This document shows, piece by piece, positions 10,171 to 19,093 of a stretch of DNA of 52,984 nt (positions are counted from its first letter, which is position 1; each line of letters starts with the position of its first letter). A program made the translations under genes and the position numbers. The notes beneath the pieces were generated by a model, which saw only the letters and a list, made by a program, of their open reading frames with translations, was not told where the DNA came from and ran no database searches. Location: contig JANQPP010000020.1 in NCBI GenBank assembly GCA_028289405.1, positions 1 to 52,984 on the forward strand. The letters run 5' to 3'. This DNA comes from Pirellulales bacterium. Its GTDB lineage: Bacteria > Planctomycetota > Planctomycetia > Pirellulales > JANQPP01.

Positions 10171-10890
10171 ATGCACGGTTTATGTCGATATTCCCAATTG
10201 CTGTCGCATTGCGGGGTGCCGCTGATGGTGGCCCTAATGAGCCTGCTTTCAACGAGCACTCTCGCGGAAGAATACAAGGGCGATTCTCTTCGCTTACCGG
10301 CTAACAATGCCCTGGAACGCTTATCCGAAGGGAATCGCCGCTTTGCCGAAGGGCAAACGCAACATCCACATGAGTCGCTCAACTGGCGTGCAGCCTTGGA
10401 GCAAGAACAACACCCGTTTGCGATCGTTTTGGGCTGCGCCGACTCACGGGTGCCTCCGGAGTTGATCTTCGATCAAGGATTCGGCGATCTGTTCGTCATT
10501 CGCGTCGCCGGCAATATTGTCGATACCGATGTCATTGGCAGTATCGAATACGGCACCCACCATCTACATGTGCCGCTTATCGTGGTGCTCGGGCACACAA
10601 ATTGCGGTGCGGTGACCGCCGCGGTCAACCATCTTTCGGAGTCGGACGGCGAACCCGACGAGATCGTTTCCTTGTTGTATCGTATCGAACCTGCTGTCGT
10701 TGGGCTCGACGAGCAACTCAATCGGAAAAGCTTGGTCCGGGCGGCGGTTGAAAAGAACGTGCGGCTTTCTGTCCGACGGCTGTCGCATGTACCCGTGTTG
10801 ATGAAGGGCCTCAAGAAAAACAAGCTGCGCATCGTGGGCGGCATCTACGACATGCACTCCGGCAAGGTGCGTTTTTTGGACGAGCCATGA
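10171..10890 (+). CDS. Exported beta-class carbonic anhydrase
   Basis: Interconverts CO2 and bicarbonate with a zinc ion. The 239-residue protein opens with a signal peptide (about residues 1-31, hydrophobic PLMVALMSLLSTSTLAEE), so it should work outside the cytoplasmic membrane. That is unusual for a beta-class enzyme, many of which are cytosolic. The family motifs are clear: first zinc Cys and Asp/Arg dyad in GCADSRVPPE (about residues 89-98), RVAGNIVD, and the His-x2-Cys pair in LGHTNCGAVTAA. The C-terminal IVGGIYDMHSGKVRFLD is standard. A 14-bp palindrome precedes it. A small membrane-protein gene follows 77 bases later. Confidence 0.93.
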   Translation: MHGLCRYSQLLSHCGVPLMVALMSLLSTSTLAEEYKGDSLRLPANNALERLSEGNRRFAEGQTQHPHESLNWRAALEQEQHPFAIVLGCADSRVPPELIFDQGFGDLFVIRVAGNIVDTDVIGSIEYGTHHLHVPLIVVLGHTNCGAVTAAVNHLSESDGEPDEIVSLLYRIEPAVVGLDEQLNRKSLVRAAVEKNVRLSVRRLSHVPVLMKGLKKNKLRIVGGIYDMHSGKVRFLDEP

Positions 10891-10967
10891 TGTCCGGTTG
10901 GAGCGTTCCGCCGAGCCATGGATTCCAGCCATCCCCGGTGAAGGCGCCCGGAGAAGAAAGTTTGTGA

Positions 10968-11207
10968 GTGAGTAAGATGCTCAGCCGTAAAACCACGTCC
11001 GTGCGAAATCGCCCGATGCGGTTTGGATTGAAAACGCTCCTCGGTGTTGTAGCTTGTGTTGCCGCTTATCTGGCCGGGCACCGGGTTGGCTTTCAACAGG
11101 GCTACATCAAAGCTGCGGATGAGTACGGTGTTGAAACCTTCCCACCTGCCCGCAACGTCTCGGACTTCGTCATACCGATGGAGGGCATCTCGTCAGGGTC
11201 GTGGTAG
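10968..11207 (+). CDS. Small membrane protein, unknown
   Basis: A 79-residue protein from a GTG at 10968 (76 residues from the ATG at 10977; the choice is open, and GGAGAAG lies about 12 bases before the GTG). The basic N-terminus RFGLKT leads into a single hydrophobic helix, LLGVVACVAAYLAGHRVGF, then a polar tail. The style resembles many short planctomycete membrane proteins with an RFxLKTLL start. No function can be named. Confidence 0.5.
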   Translation: MSKMLSRKTTSVRNRPMRFGLKTLLGVVACVAAYLAGHRVGFQQGYIKAADEYGVETFPPARNVSDFVIPMEGISSGSW

Positions 11208-11258
11208 CGGTTGGACTTCGAGCGCGCGGCGACTTCTGGGGCTGCCTTGGGTGGTATC

Positions 11259-11558
11259 CTACCCCACCCACTCCAAGCCAACGCGGCAACCGCCGTCGGG
11301 CAACCTTTCGGTTGCACGCACGACCCCCCACATGGGGGCTCCCCGGTATTGGACTTCAACTCGGATCCCCAATTCCGGTTCCCAGCCTGGTTCCAAGACT
11401 AGCCCGATGCCTTTAAGGCTTTCATCCGTCACATCCGCATGAACCGTGAGTGATACGTTCTTGACGTCGGAAGTAAAGCGTTGGTTGCGGCGGCGATTTT
11501 GCATGCTGTCCAAAACGCCATCTTCACTAGGGTCAAAATTTTTGCTCTGGCGAGCCAT
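11259..11558 (-). CDS. PilZ-domain protein (possible c-di-GMP receptor)
   Basis: A stand-alone 99-residue PilZ-like protein. The two nucleotide-binding motifs are recognisable: RxxxR in RRRNQR near residues 22-27, and D/NxSxxG as DESLKG near residues 45-50. The beta-barrel end is VQYRGAPMWGVVRATERL...CRVGLEW. The ATG at 11558 has a good GGAGG ribosome-binding site. It lies on the same strand and downstream of the exosortase/EpsI genes, so it could tie envelope or polysaccharide production to c-di-GMP (inference). Confidence 0.8.
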   Translation of the reverse strand: MARQSKNFDPSEDGVLDSMQNRRRNQRFTSDVKNVSLTVHADVTDESLKGIGLVLEPGWEPELGIRVEVQYRGAPMWGVVRATERLPDGGCRVGLEWVG

Positions 11559-11657
11559 GATAAAACCTCCGAGTAGTCGAATCGCGGACTGCGAAAGTGT
11601 ACCTCATGTCTTTTCAAAGCCACGAAATTTTCTGACGATTCGGCTACTTTTTTTGGC

Positions 11658-11813
11658 TCAACTCAAGGTGCCCGAAATCATAATTTGTAGTTCGATGTCG
11701 TCGTGACGGGCCAGTCGTTGCGCCAAAACCTCCGCGAGGAGAATCGAACCTTGTCTCAGGGCAATCAGGATAGGGGGGACCAGTATTCTGAAGCGTAACG
11801 GGCTCAAGGTCAC
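11658..11813 (-). CDS. Possible 51-codon ORF between epsI and pilZ genes
   Basis: From a GTG at 11813, eleven bases after the epsI stop, a frame of 51 codons ends at TGA (11660-11658). The peptide has protein-like composition: a hydrophobic/basic start (RFRILVPPILIALRQG) followed by an amphipathic helix (LLAEVLAQRLARHDD) and a beta-strand-like end (IELQIMISG). No ribosome-binding site is obvious. A second overlapping frame from ATG 11817 (57 codons) looks less protein-like. It could be a real small protein of the EpsI operon or a remnant of a longer gene. Confidence 0.35.
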   Translation of the reverse strand: MTLSPLRFRILVPPILIALRQGSILLAEVLAQRLARHDDIELQIMISGTLS

Positions 11814-11823
11814 TCATTAGTTT

Positions 11824-12537
11824 TCAGCCGGCGGTTGCTTCCCACGGCGGGTCAGATCGATGTCTCCGGACTGGAACCAGGGGCCTGGGCTGGAGGACGC
11901 GGTCATGCAGTACTGGCAGAAAATCCGCGAGGAAACGCTGCCACGTGTCCGCCACTTCCTCGCCCAAGAACGTCGAATTTTCCGAGACCAATTGCAGCTT
12001 GAAGAGATAATCCTGGCCGCCGAAAACCAGTCGCGGATAATCGGGTACCTGCCAAAGCCCACCGTCGCTCCAGGCATAGCAAACGGTGAACGGGGATGCT
12101 TCCGGCGCCGCGGGTTGAAATCGCAACACTTTGAACACATGTTCTCCCACGCCAGGCTGCTCGACGGAGACCGGCTCCGGCGTGTCGATCAGCCGATTGT
12201 TCCGGTTGCCGTAACAAATATCGGGCGAGTGCCGCGTCGTGGGGCCCGGTGGACCGACCAACACGATCACGGACACGAATTCTCCGGTGGTCCGGTTCAA
12301 GTAAGCCCGGTTGAGGTAGCCAGTGCTTCTCAACTCATTCAAGACGTAAGTGGAAAGCTCGTTTTCCTCACGCACGATCCATGTACCAAATTCGCGAGGA
12401 AATTCCTCCAAGCGTCGCGCGGCGGAGAGACGGTCCGCCGGCTCTCCCCAGCGCCCGGTCATTGCCCCATGAAAAATCGCGGGCACGATTAGGGCGACGG
12501 CAAACAATACAAATGCCATACCGAAACGGGTCTTCAT
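11824..12537 (-). CDS. epsI: EpsI-family exosortase-associated protein
   Basis: EpsI-type (DUF3485) protein of 237 residues. It is an exosortase partner, sometimes fused to the exosortase, of unproven role in polysaccharide export or PEP-CTERM protein processing. The ATG at 12537 begins KTRFGMAFVLFAVALIVPAI, a signal/anchor helix; the longer frame upstream would overlap the exosortase C-terminus and is not needed. Family features are FGTWIVREENELS, the segment VIVLVGPPGPTTRHSPDICY with its conserved HxPxxCY core, and the aromatic C-terminal half. It starts 41 bases after the exosortase stop, so the two are almost certainly one transcript. Confidence 0.87.
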   Translation of the reverse strand: MKTRFGMAFVLFAVALIVPAIFHGAMTGRWGEPADRLSAARRLEEFPREFGTWIVREENELSTYVLNELRSTGYLNRAYLNRTTGEFVSVIVLVGPPGPTTRHSPDICYGNRNNRLIDTPEPVSVEQPGVGEHVFKVLRFQPAAPEASPFTVCYAWSDGGLWQVPDYPRLVFGGQDYLFKLQLVSENSTFLGEEVADTWQRFLADFLPVLHDRVLQPRPLVPVRRHRSDPPWEATAG

Positions 12538-12578
12538 TGCATGGATCCTGATGAATAATTGTTCTCTTGCGTCAACTT

Positions 12579-15500
12579 TTAGAGCGCCGGCCCCAGTACG
12601 GTTGCCCCGCCCCATTTTTCTTGGAACTGGTCCAAACGTTCTCGATCCCGCGGCAAGAGCGGACTGCTGCCCACTTCCCATCGTTGGGCCTGCTCAAATG
12701 CTTTCCGGGCATCGCTGCTTTTTCCCAAATCCTGATAAATGCTCGCTAAATGGAGATAAAGCTGCGGGTCGTGAGGGGCCTTACGAATCGCTTCCTGTAA
12801 AAGCTTCAAGGCTTCTTCGGCGCGCCCCTCCGCCTGCAAGACGAGTGATTTGGTGTCCAGAACGCGATGGTCTCTACGGGAGAACTCCATGGCCTGGTCT
12901 GCCAGTTTCGTGGCTTCGCTCAAATTGCCGTCCGCATGCAGCAGAGCCACGGCCAAATTGTTTAGTGCCATAAATTGATCCGGATATTGCTCGAGAATCC
13001 GGTAGTACAAGGCGGCGGCACGGGACGCATCTTCATGCATGAGGCGGTAATTGGCCAGAGCAAAAAGCAATTTCGTGGAATCTGGATTGGCCTTTTCGGC
13101 GGCGTTGAGCACCGGCTGAATGGCTGCGGAGTTGGCCTCGGAAGGGGCCGCCAGACAAAACGCCGTGGCCAATGCGGTAGCATTGTCAGCCAAATCGACA
13201 AATTTTGGGGGCTTCAAACCGAGTTCCACCACTTCATCCAGCAATTGCTCCTCCGCCAGCACGACCAATAGCCTCAAATACGAGGTCCGCTGCGCCACGG
13301 AATCGGAATTCGAGGCCAAGTCTTCTTCCACCACCCGTCGAATCAACTCATCCTGGCGTTGGCGGAGCTCTTCGGTATCCGAGAGGGACCATTGAGCCAC
13401 TCGCAAGCGAAGTTGCAGCAGTGTGATCGGATCGACTTCACGATTTGCCAACCGGTCCACGATCCGTGAGGCCGCGGAGATGAATTGTGGCTGTTCAGCG
13501 GCATGCCGCAGCAAAAACTGGGCATATTCCACCATGGCGGGAACAGAGGCATTTCCCGCCGTGCCAATTTCTCGATATTGATCATAGGCGGCCATGAGAC
13601 GGTCTTCGCGCTCGAACAAGGTCGCCAGCAACAGACGGTCATTGATCGCCGGCAAACTTCCCGACCTTTCCAAGGACTCCAGCGTTTCCAATGCTTCTTG
13701 TTGTTCAGAAATCGATCCGCGAGCAGCCAGCAAGCGTGCACGGAGAGACTGGACCGTCGGAGTGGGGCTGCCACGTTCTCCCAGGTGATCCAAGAGTTCC
13801 AATGCTTCCCCCGATTTTTCTGACTGGTTGGAAGCGACGAGCGCGAGAATGAGCTTTTCAGTCGCCCAATCCGCATCGGGCTGTTGCCGCAACGCATGCC
13901 GGGCGATTTCTTCCGCCAACGCGGGATCGCGACGCAAGAAAAAGTCGGCGAGCGTCGGCAAGGCCGAGAGGTCGAGCGTGCCCGATTCCCAGGCGCGGCG
14001 GTATTCGTCAGCGGCAGTTGAAACTTCCGCTTGCGCTTCGGCGAACCTGCCTCGCATCAGAGCGACATCCGCGTCCGCCATCTCGTGCGCCGCGATCAGT
14101 TCGTCGAACGCTTCTTCGGCAGCCTGGTCGTCCTCGATGAATTCGGCGATCCATTGAGCCGCGGCCAGACGCTCACGGCTACCCCCGTTGGGTAGCTCCA
14201 GTGCTTGGTCCAATAGTGAACGTGCCCGGTTCAAATCGTCGTCTTGGCCGTCTTGCCGATGTTTTACGAAATGCAACCGCGCCAATTGCAATATTCCGTT
14301 GGAGTCTTGCGGGAAGCGTTTGGTCCAGGCGGTTCCCCATTGGAGGGCTTCGTCGAGCCGGCCATCTTCTGCCATCAGGGACGTCGCTAGCAGGAATAGC
14401 CGGGGCGAGGTGAGGATAGCGCTGCCGAGAGTCTCGATTTCCTGCAGGGCTTCGCTTCGACGCCCCATGGCGAGCAACAACTCCAAAGCTTGTTCCCGCA
14501 CGGCCAGGCTTTCATCCCCGAGCGAAATCGCGCGTGAAAAGGCACGCAAGGCTTCTTCGAGATTTCCCGTCGAACGTTGCAAATGTCCATCCAGCACATA
14601 CGCTTTCGGCCAGTCCGGTCGCCGCTCGACGATTTGTTGCTGCAATTCTCGAACTTGCGCACGGACCGCCGAAACGGATGAGCGGTCTCGTTCCAACAAC
14701 CGCCGCGCCCGATAGTACCTCCACAGCGTACCCTGATCTCCTTCAATTTTGTGCAAATCCTGCTCATATTGAGCCAGATCTTCCCAGGCACGCGTTCGCA
14801 AGGCGAAATCCGCCAACCTTCGCAACACGTCGAGATCGGTCTCATCTTGCTGCCGGAGCTCTTGGAGTTTCTCCAACATGGCGGGAAAGTTTCCGACGTC
14901 GCGTTCCAAATCGACCAACAAGAGTTGCAGCGCATGCCGCTGGTCAGCCGGCAATTTTGGGAGGGCCTCTTGGATCGTCTGCCGCGCCCGGTCGACTTCG
15001 TTCCGTTGCATCCAGATCCAGGCGGCAAGCTGTACGGCCTCGTGTGGCTGGTCCGTGGTCTCGGTGAAACGTTCCAGCGCTTGATCGACGCCCTTCGCGT
15101 CGCCGCTCTTTTGGTGCAAGATGGCCAAGGATTTCCAGATCGCCGCGGCGTCCGGCTGGTCGCGGGATGCTTGCTCAAGAATGCTACTCGCCTCGGCGAA
15201 CTGACCCTGCTGGATGAATTGTTCGGCGGAGAAAATCGCCGTGGCGACCGGATCAGCGCCGTGCTGCTTGGCGTTCTCGACGGCGCGGCGCACGGCATCC
15301 AGATTGCGATTTTCCGGCGATAGCGCGGCTTGTGCCCGCAACTCAGCCCGAGCCAGGGACATCCAAGCATCGGGATTCGAGGTGTTCAACCGTACGCCGG
15401 TTTTGTACTGAGTCACCGCTTCGGCAAGTCTGCCGGCCAACTCCAAGGCGTGCGCGTATCTCAGCGCCGCTTCGCTCGACCGTTGGCGGAGGTAGAATGC

Positions 15501-17804
15501 CTTTTCGAAGGCGGTCACCGCGGCATCGTAACGGCGCTCCGACAAGTACCAATTTCCTAGTTGGGACCACGCTTCGAAGTAGAGTGTTTTGCCAGATTCG
15601 GATTGAGTCGCTTCGGCTTGCGTGTTCTCCACGGCGCCTCTGAGCACTTCGATGGCGTTACGCTGATCGCCTTGCCGCGCGGCTGCTTTGGCTTCAATGA
15701 TGGCTGAAGCCAGGCGGATTTGTTGCCGGCTGGCCGTATCCAAGAATTCCGAGAGCCGCCGCAGAGGCCGGAGCTTGTCCAGACCTTCGGTGTAACGCCC
15801 CGCTTCGACCAAGGTGTCCGCCAAAGGAAGCACCAAAGCCACTTCCAGTTCTCCAGCCTCCTGCAGGCCGGTGTTCCAGGCGGAGATTGCCTGATCCAAG
15901 GCCTCTGCATTTTTGCTCTGCAGGTGTGTCATCCCCAGATGCAAATAGGCGCGGTGGTCTTGAGGCGCGAGCTGGATGGCTTGTTCGAAGTTTTTGCGAG
16001 CCTCACCAAGATCTCCCCGCATTCTGGCATCCAAGCCCGCCGCCAGGACAATCTCCAAGCGGTCCTCCGGCGAGGCAGCTTCTCCGCTGGCCGAAAGTGC
16101 CGCGGCAAGGTCCGCTTGGATCTGTTGCCGATCACGTTCGGGATCCCCGAATTCGCGATAGAATTGATAGCGTGCCAAAAAGGCCAGCGGATCGCTGCCA
16201 TTGGATCGTACGGCTTGATCGAGCACCTCTCGGGCCTCCGGGGAAATTTCCCCAGGCTGCAAGGAAGCGGTTTGTTGCAAGAAGCGGGCGAAATCAGCCG
16301 CCAAACGCCATTGACGCGAATCGGCTTCTGTTGCGACGGCAAAAGCCTCGCGGATTTCCGCGATCGTCCCGGCTGTCGGCATACGACCTTCCAGCGCCTG
16401 CTGGCGGGCTCTCCGCAGCAGCGCCGAGGCACGAATTCGCAACGCTTCCACGCGCGCGAGTTCCCCCGATTCTTTTGGGGCGTCCTTCAACAATTTTTCC
16501 GTGATCTCGAGGGCTTGATCGAATTGTCCGGACTCGAGCAGCAATTCGCCTTGGCGCACGCCCAAATCATATCGTTCGGGCCGTGCTTTCCAGGCAGCCT
16601 GATAAAGACGGACCGCCCGTCCTTGCCGAGTGGGATCCGTGGCGAGTTGGCCGAACGTTTCCGCGAGCTGAACCCGGGCATCCGCGTCATCGGGCCGCAA
16701 ACGCAGATAACGTTCCAGATACTCGACGGACGAATCCCAATCCTCGTTCTCCGCGAGCTGATCCGCGCGGCCCAAGAGGGCGGCCGCTTGGCGCGACGTT
16801 TGAAAACGATGCCAAAACATGCCAGCGGTGGCGACGACCGCCACCGATACGAAAGCCACGGAGACGAAGGCCCATTGGCCCTGGCGAATTTTCCGCAGGA
16901 AGCGTTCGGCAAGCACGGTGACCAGTGCGAACAGAGCCACCGCCAGGGGGATCATGAACCACCCCGCCACATCGTGGGAAAAATGTCGCGCGGCCTCGCC
17001 GGAAAACCAGCGATAGACGAACCCGGTTACCGCCAGGCGTACGCTGTTCGCAAATAACGCCACCGGCGGCACCATGCACAGCAGGCCGACGAGTTTCAGT
17101 AAGGACCAGCGAAAATACATGGCAAAGGCGACGGCCAAGGCCGTGATGCCGAAGAACATGCGTAGGCCACTACAAGCCCGTTCCACTTCTAGGACAAAAT
17201 CGTCCAGCAAGATGGTCGTACCCTCGGCCAATGCCGGTTGCCCCAGGCTTTGCAGGATCCACGTGCTCGCGGAGGTCGCCATCCGTTGCAAGGGGATGCT
17301 CAACCATGCTTCCACGGTCGCGGGCAGGGGAACCATGAACCACAAGAACGCGAGCGGCCCGCTCAAAGTCTTCAACAAGCGCCAACCGCCAAAAAGCCCC
17401 ACCGCGCCTGCCGCGGCGATAGGAATCGACCAGCCGTCGATTTCGGGATAGTAAAACCGGGCGCTGAAATACCGCATGACCGCGGCCAACACCAAAAGCG
17501 GGATTCCTACCCAAGAAAAGGTCAGCGGTTGCTGGGGGAAGTCCCGAAGGCGTTTCCAACAAAAATATCCCGCCAAGGGAACCACAAGGTATCCGTGGGA
17601 GTAGTCGGGATTCGAGTCCCATGTCCGCACGATTTCAACCAGGGTCGTCCAATATGCCCAAATCAAAATCGCCGCACTCGTCGTGAGGAGGGCGAGAACG
17701 CGTGGTTCCGGCATGATTGGTGGAGTTACGTCACTGGAATTCGATACGTTTTGATCGTTTGTCACGGGCTGCGATTCCGTCTCTGAATTGTGCCGCAAAC
17801 TCAT
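12579..17804 (-). CDS. Exosortase fused to a giant TPR region (1741 residues)
   Basis: Residues 1-335 are an exosortase, the membrane transpeptidase-like enzyme that cleaves PEP-CTERM signals. About eight hydrophobic helices carry the catalytic triad: Cys211 in ERACSGLRMF, Arg256 in NSVRLAVTG and His277 in HFSHDVAGW. An extra helix at about 311-331 (WAFVSVAFVSVAVVATAGMFW region) is followed by about 1400 residues of tetratricopeptide-like helical repeats to the C-terminus, for example DWDSSVEYLERYLRLRPDD near 355 and AAALYYRILEQYPDQFMALN near 1620. The repeats should lie outside the cytoplasmic membrane. Ordinary exosortases are about 280-500 residues, so this is a very large fusion. There is no frameshift across the junction. 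The ATG at 17804 is the only reasonable start. epsI follows after 41 bases; dTDP-rhamnose genes lie upstream. It probably belongs to the planctomycete-type exosortases, but the subtype is not determined here. Confidence 0.93.
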   Translation of the reverse strand: MSLRHNSETESQPVTNDQNVSNSSDVTPPIMPEPRVLALLTTSAAILIWAYWTTLVEIVRTWDSNPDYSHGYLVVPLAGYFCWKRLRDFPQQPLTFSWVGIPLLVLAAVMRYFSARFYYPEIDGWSIPIAAAGAVGLFGGWRLLKTLSGPLAFLWFMVPLPATVEAWLSIPLQRMATSASTWILQSLGQPALAEGTTILLDDFVLEVERACSGLRMFFGITALAVAFAMYFRWSLLKLVGLLCMVPPVALFANSVRLAVTGFVYRWFSGEAARHFSHDVAGWFMIPLAVALFALVTVLAERFLRKIRQGQWAFVSVAFVSVAVVATAGMFWHRFQTSRQAAALLGRADQLAENEDWDSSVEYLERYLRLRPDDADARVQLAETFGQLATDPTRQGRAVRLYQAAWKARPERYDLGVRQGELLLESGQFDQALEITEKLLKDAPKESGELARVEALRIRASALLRRARQQALEGRMPTAGTIAEIREAFAVATEADSRQWRLAADFARFLQQTASLQPGEISPEAREVLDQAVRSNGSDPLAFLARYQFYREFGDPERDRQQIQADLAAALSASGEAASPEDRLEIVLAAGLDARMRGDLGEARKNFEQAIQLAPQDHRAYLHLGMTHLQSKNAEALDQAISAWNTGLQEAGELEVALVLPLADTLVEAGRYTEGLDKLRPLRRLSEFLDTASRQQIRLASAIIEAKAAARQGDQRNAIEVLRGAVENTQAEATQSESGKTLYFEAWSQLGNWYLSERRYDAAVTAFEKAFYLRQRSSEAALRYAHALELAGRLAEAVTQYKTGVRLNTSNPDAWMSLARAELRAQAALSPENRNLDAVRRAVENAKQHGADPVATAIFSAEQFIQQGQFAEASSILEQASRDQPDAAAIWKSLAILHQKSGDAKGVDQALERFTETTDQPHEAVQLAAWIWMQRNEVDRARQTIQEALPKLPADQRHALQLLLVDLERDVGNFPAMLEKLQELRQQDETDLDVLRRLADFALRTRAWEDLAQYEQDLHKIEGDQGTLWRYYRARRLLERDRSSVSAVRAQVRELQQQIVERRPDWPKAYVLDGHLQRSTGNLEEALRAFSRAISLGDESLAVREQALELLLAMGRRSEALQEIETLGSAILTSPRLFLLATSLMAEDGRLDEALQWGTAWTKRFPQDSNGILQLARLHFVKHRQDGQDDDLNRARSLLDQALELPNGGSRERLAAAQWIAEFIEDDQAAEEAFDELIAAHEMADADVALMRGRFAEAQAEVSTAADEYRRAWESGTLDLSALPTLADFFLRRDPALAEEIARHALRQQPDADWATEKLILALVASNQSEKSGEALELLDHLGERGSPTPTVQSLRARLLAARGSISEQQEALETLESLERSGSLPAINDRLLLATLFEREDRLMAAYDQYREIGTAGNASVPAMVEYAQFLLRHAAEQPQFISAASRIVDRLANREVDPITLLQLRLRVAQWSLSDTEELRQRQDELIRRVVEEDLASNSDSVAQRTSYLRLLVVLAEEQLLDEVVELGLKPPKFVDLADNATALATAFCLAAPSEANSAAIQPVLNAAEKANPDSTKLLFALANYRLMHEDASRAAALYYRILEQYPDQFMALNNLAVALLHADGNLSEATKLADQAMEFSRRDHRVLDTKSLVLQAEGRAEEALKLLQEAIRKAPHDPQLYLHLASIYQDLGKSSDARKAFEQAQRWEVGSSPLLPRDRERLDQFQEKWGGATVLGPAL

Positions 17805-18208
17805 CGGACTGATTTACTCCCAAATGCCTTGCGTGGGTCGGTTTGGGAACATGTGCTACTTGGCTAGCTTGCGGCCACGGATGGAGTTCGAGTGCGTCCC
17901 ACGAGGCCATGCCGCATCCCTGGGCTACTGAATGTCCATTGCCTCGGGATCAAATGCCGCCACATGGAATCTGGGCGCGTTCAAACATACGTTACTTGGA
18001 GCCGCCTTAGACCGGTCGGAAACCATTTGTAGGAAATGCCATAATGGCCGATACGCCCTTCCATCACCGGCAAACGGCACGAACAATTACTTGCCGCGGC
18101 AGTATCCTGCAATAACGAACACGCATCGAGAATTGGTGGAAGCGATCTTGTACCTATCACCGGTATTGCCGCGATCACCCGCAAAACCAAGCCTCGGCAT
18201 CCAATACC
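17805..18208. other. Intergenic region upstream of the exosortase gene
   Basis: About 400 bases between the rfbD stop and the exosortase ATG. The region probably holds the exosortase promoter. I looked for a sigma-54 element (GG/GC spaced as -24/-12) and found none that fits, and no convincing gene or hairpin. A 99-codon plus-strand frame here has no coding character and overlaps rfbD. Confidence 0.4.
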
Positions 18209-19090
18209 CTAGGTCCTGGCGGATTCGTTAAACGCGGCTTCCTGGAAATACTCGATTAGTCCCTGTCGCCAAGGAGGCAAGGCAGGGCCTCCCAATTGCT
18301 GGTATTTTGTCGTATCCAGCACGCTAAAGCGGGGGCGCGGGGCTCGAGCTCCGTATTCTGCCGTCGTAATGGGTACCACGCTCACATCTCGACCGGCCCG
18401 CTGGAAAATCTCGCAGGCGAACTCATACCAGTTTGTGTGACCGATATTCACGACATGATAGGTCCCGGTTGCCCCTGAGTTCAATAGGTAGGCCATGGCC
18501 TCGGCCACGTGCGGTACATAGCTGGGCGTGCATACTTGATCTTGGACCACGCGAAGGGTCGAGTGGGTCTCACCGAGACAACGCATCGTATCAACAAAAT
18601 TACGTCCTTTGCGTGGTTTCGCTTCCGGACGGGCATAGAGCCCACAGGTGCGGATTACCACATGACGCTCGCATTTTCGCGCAGCCAATTCTCCCGCGAG
18701 TTTGCTGCGTGCATACTCCCCTCGTGGATTCGGGGCATCTGTTTCTTGAAACGGTCTGGGAGCATCCCTCGGATCGTCACCGAACACATAATCGGTACTA
18801 ACGTGTAAGAACCTGCATTCCAACCGCTGGCAGACCTCCGCCAGTGCCTCCACGGCATGGGCATTGATCCGCCAGCACCGTTCCGCTTCGTCTTCCGCCC
18901 GATCAACCTGAGTGTAAGCCGCCGCATTGATCACGGCATCGGGCCGTAGGTCTAGGACGCGAGGCACGATATCGTGCAAACGTTCGAGATCGAGGTCGGC
19001 TCGGCGCCACCCCACGGCGGCTTTGTCGAGTTGCCGGCACAGTTCACCACCGAGTTGCCCGCCCGCGCCGAGAACAAGAATTTTCATCAT
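18209..19090 (-). CDS. rfbD: dTDP-4-dehydrorhamnose reductase
   Basis: NAD(P)H-dependent last step of dTDP-L-rhamnose synthesis, a short-chain dehydrogenase of 293 residues. N-terminal nucleotide-binding motif ILVLGAGGQLGGEL, then VINAAAYTQVDRAEDE. The active-site Thr/Tyr/Lys are seen in HVSTDYVFGD and the YARSKLAGE motif. The C-terminal half has the substrate-site pattern GTYHVVNIGHTNWYEFA. It starts 3 bases after the rfbA stop, so it is translationally linked. Two adjacent ATGs (19090, 19087) are possible. Confidence 0.94.
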   Translation of the reverse strand: MMKILVLGAGGQLGGELCRQLDKAAVGWRRADLDLERLHDIVPRVLDLRPDAVINAAAYTQVDRAEDEAERCWRINAHAVEALAEVCQRLECRFLHVSTDYVFGDDPRDAPRPFQETDAPNPRGEYARSKLAGELAARKCERHVVIRTCGLYARPEAKPRKGRNFVDTMRCLGETHSTLRVVQDQVCTPSYVPHVAEAMAYLLNSGATGTYHVVNIGHTNWYEFACEIFQRAGRDVSVVPITTAEYGARAPRPRFSVLDTTKYQQLGGPALPPWRQGLIEYFQEAAFNESART

Positions 19091-19093
19091 GGA

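Noticed and set aside
9768..10382. 204-codon minus-strand frame through the carbonic anhydrase start
   Set aside because: Its 5' part is antisense to the signal peptide and active enzyme of a well-supported gene and its composition is arginine/serine-rich and non-protein-like.
11735..11760. tRNA-like T-arm on the minus strand (GGTTCGATTC)
   Set aside because: The flanking 5-base stems do not pair (only two of the four pairs I checked hold) and no acceptor or D-arm can be drawn around it, so it is not a tRNA gene.
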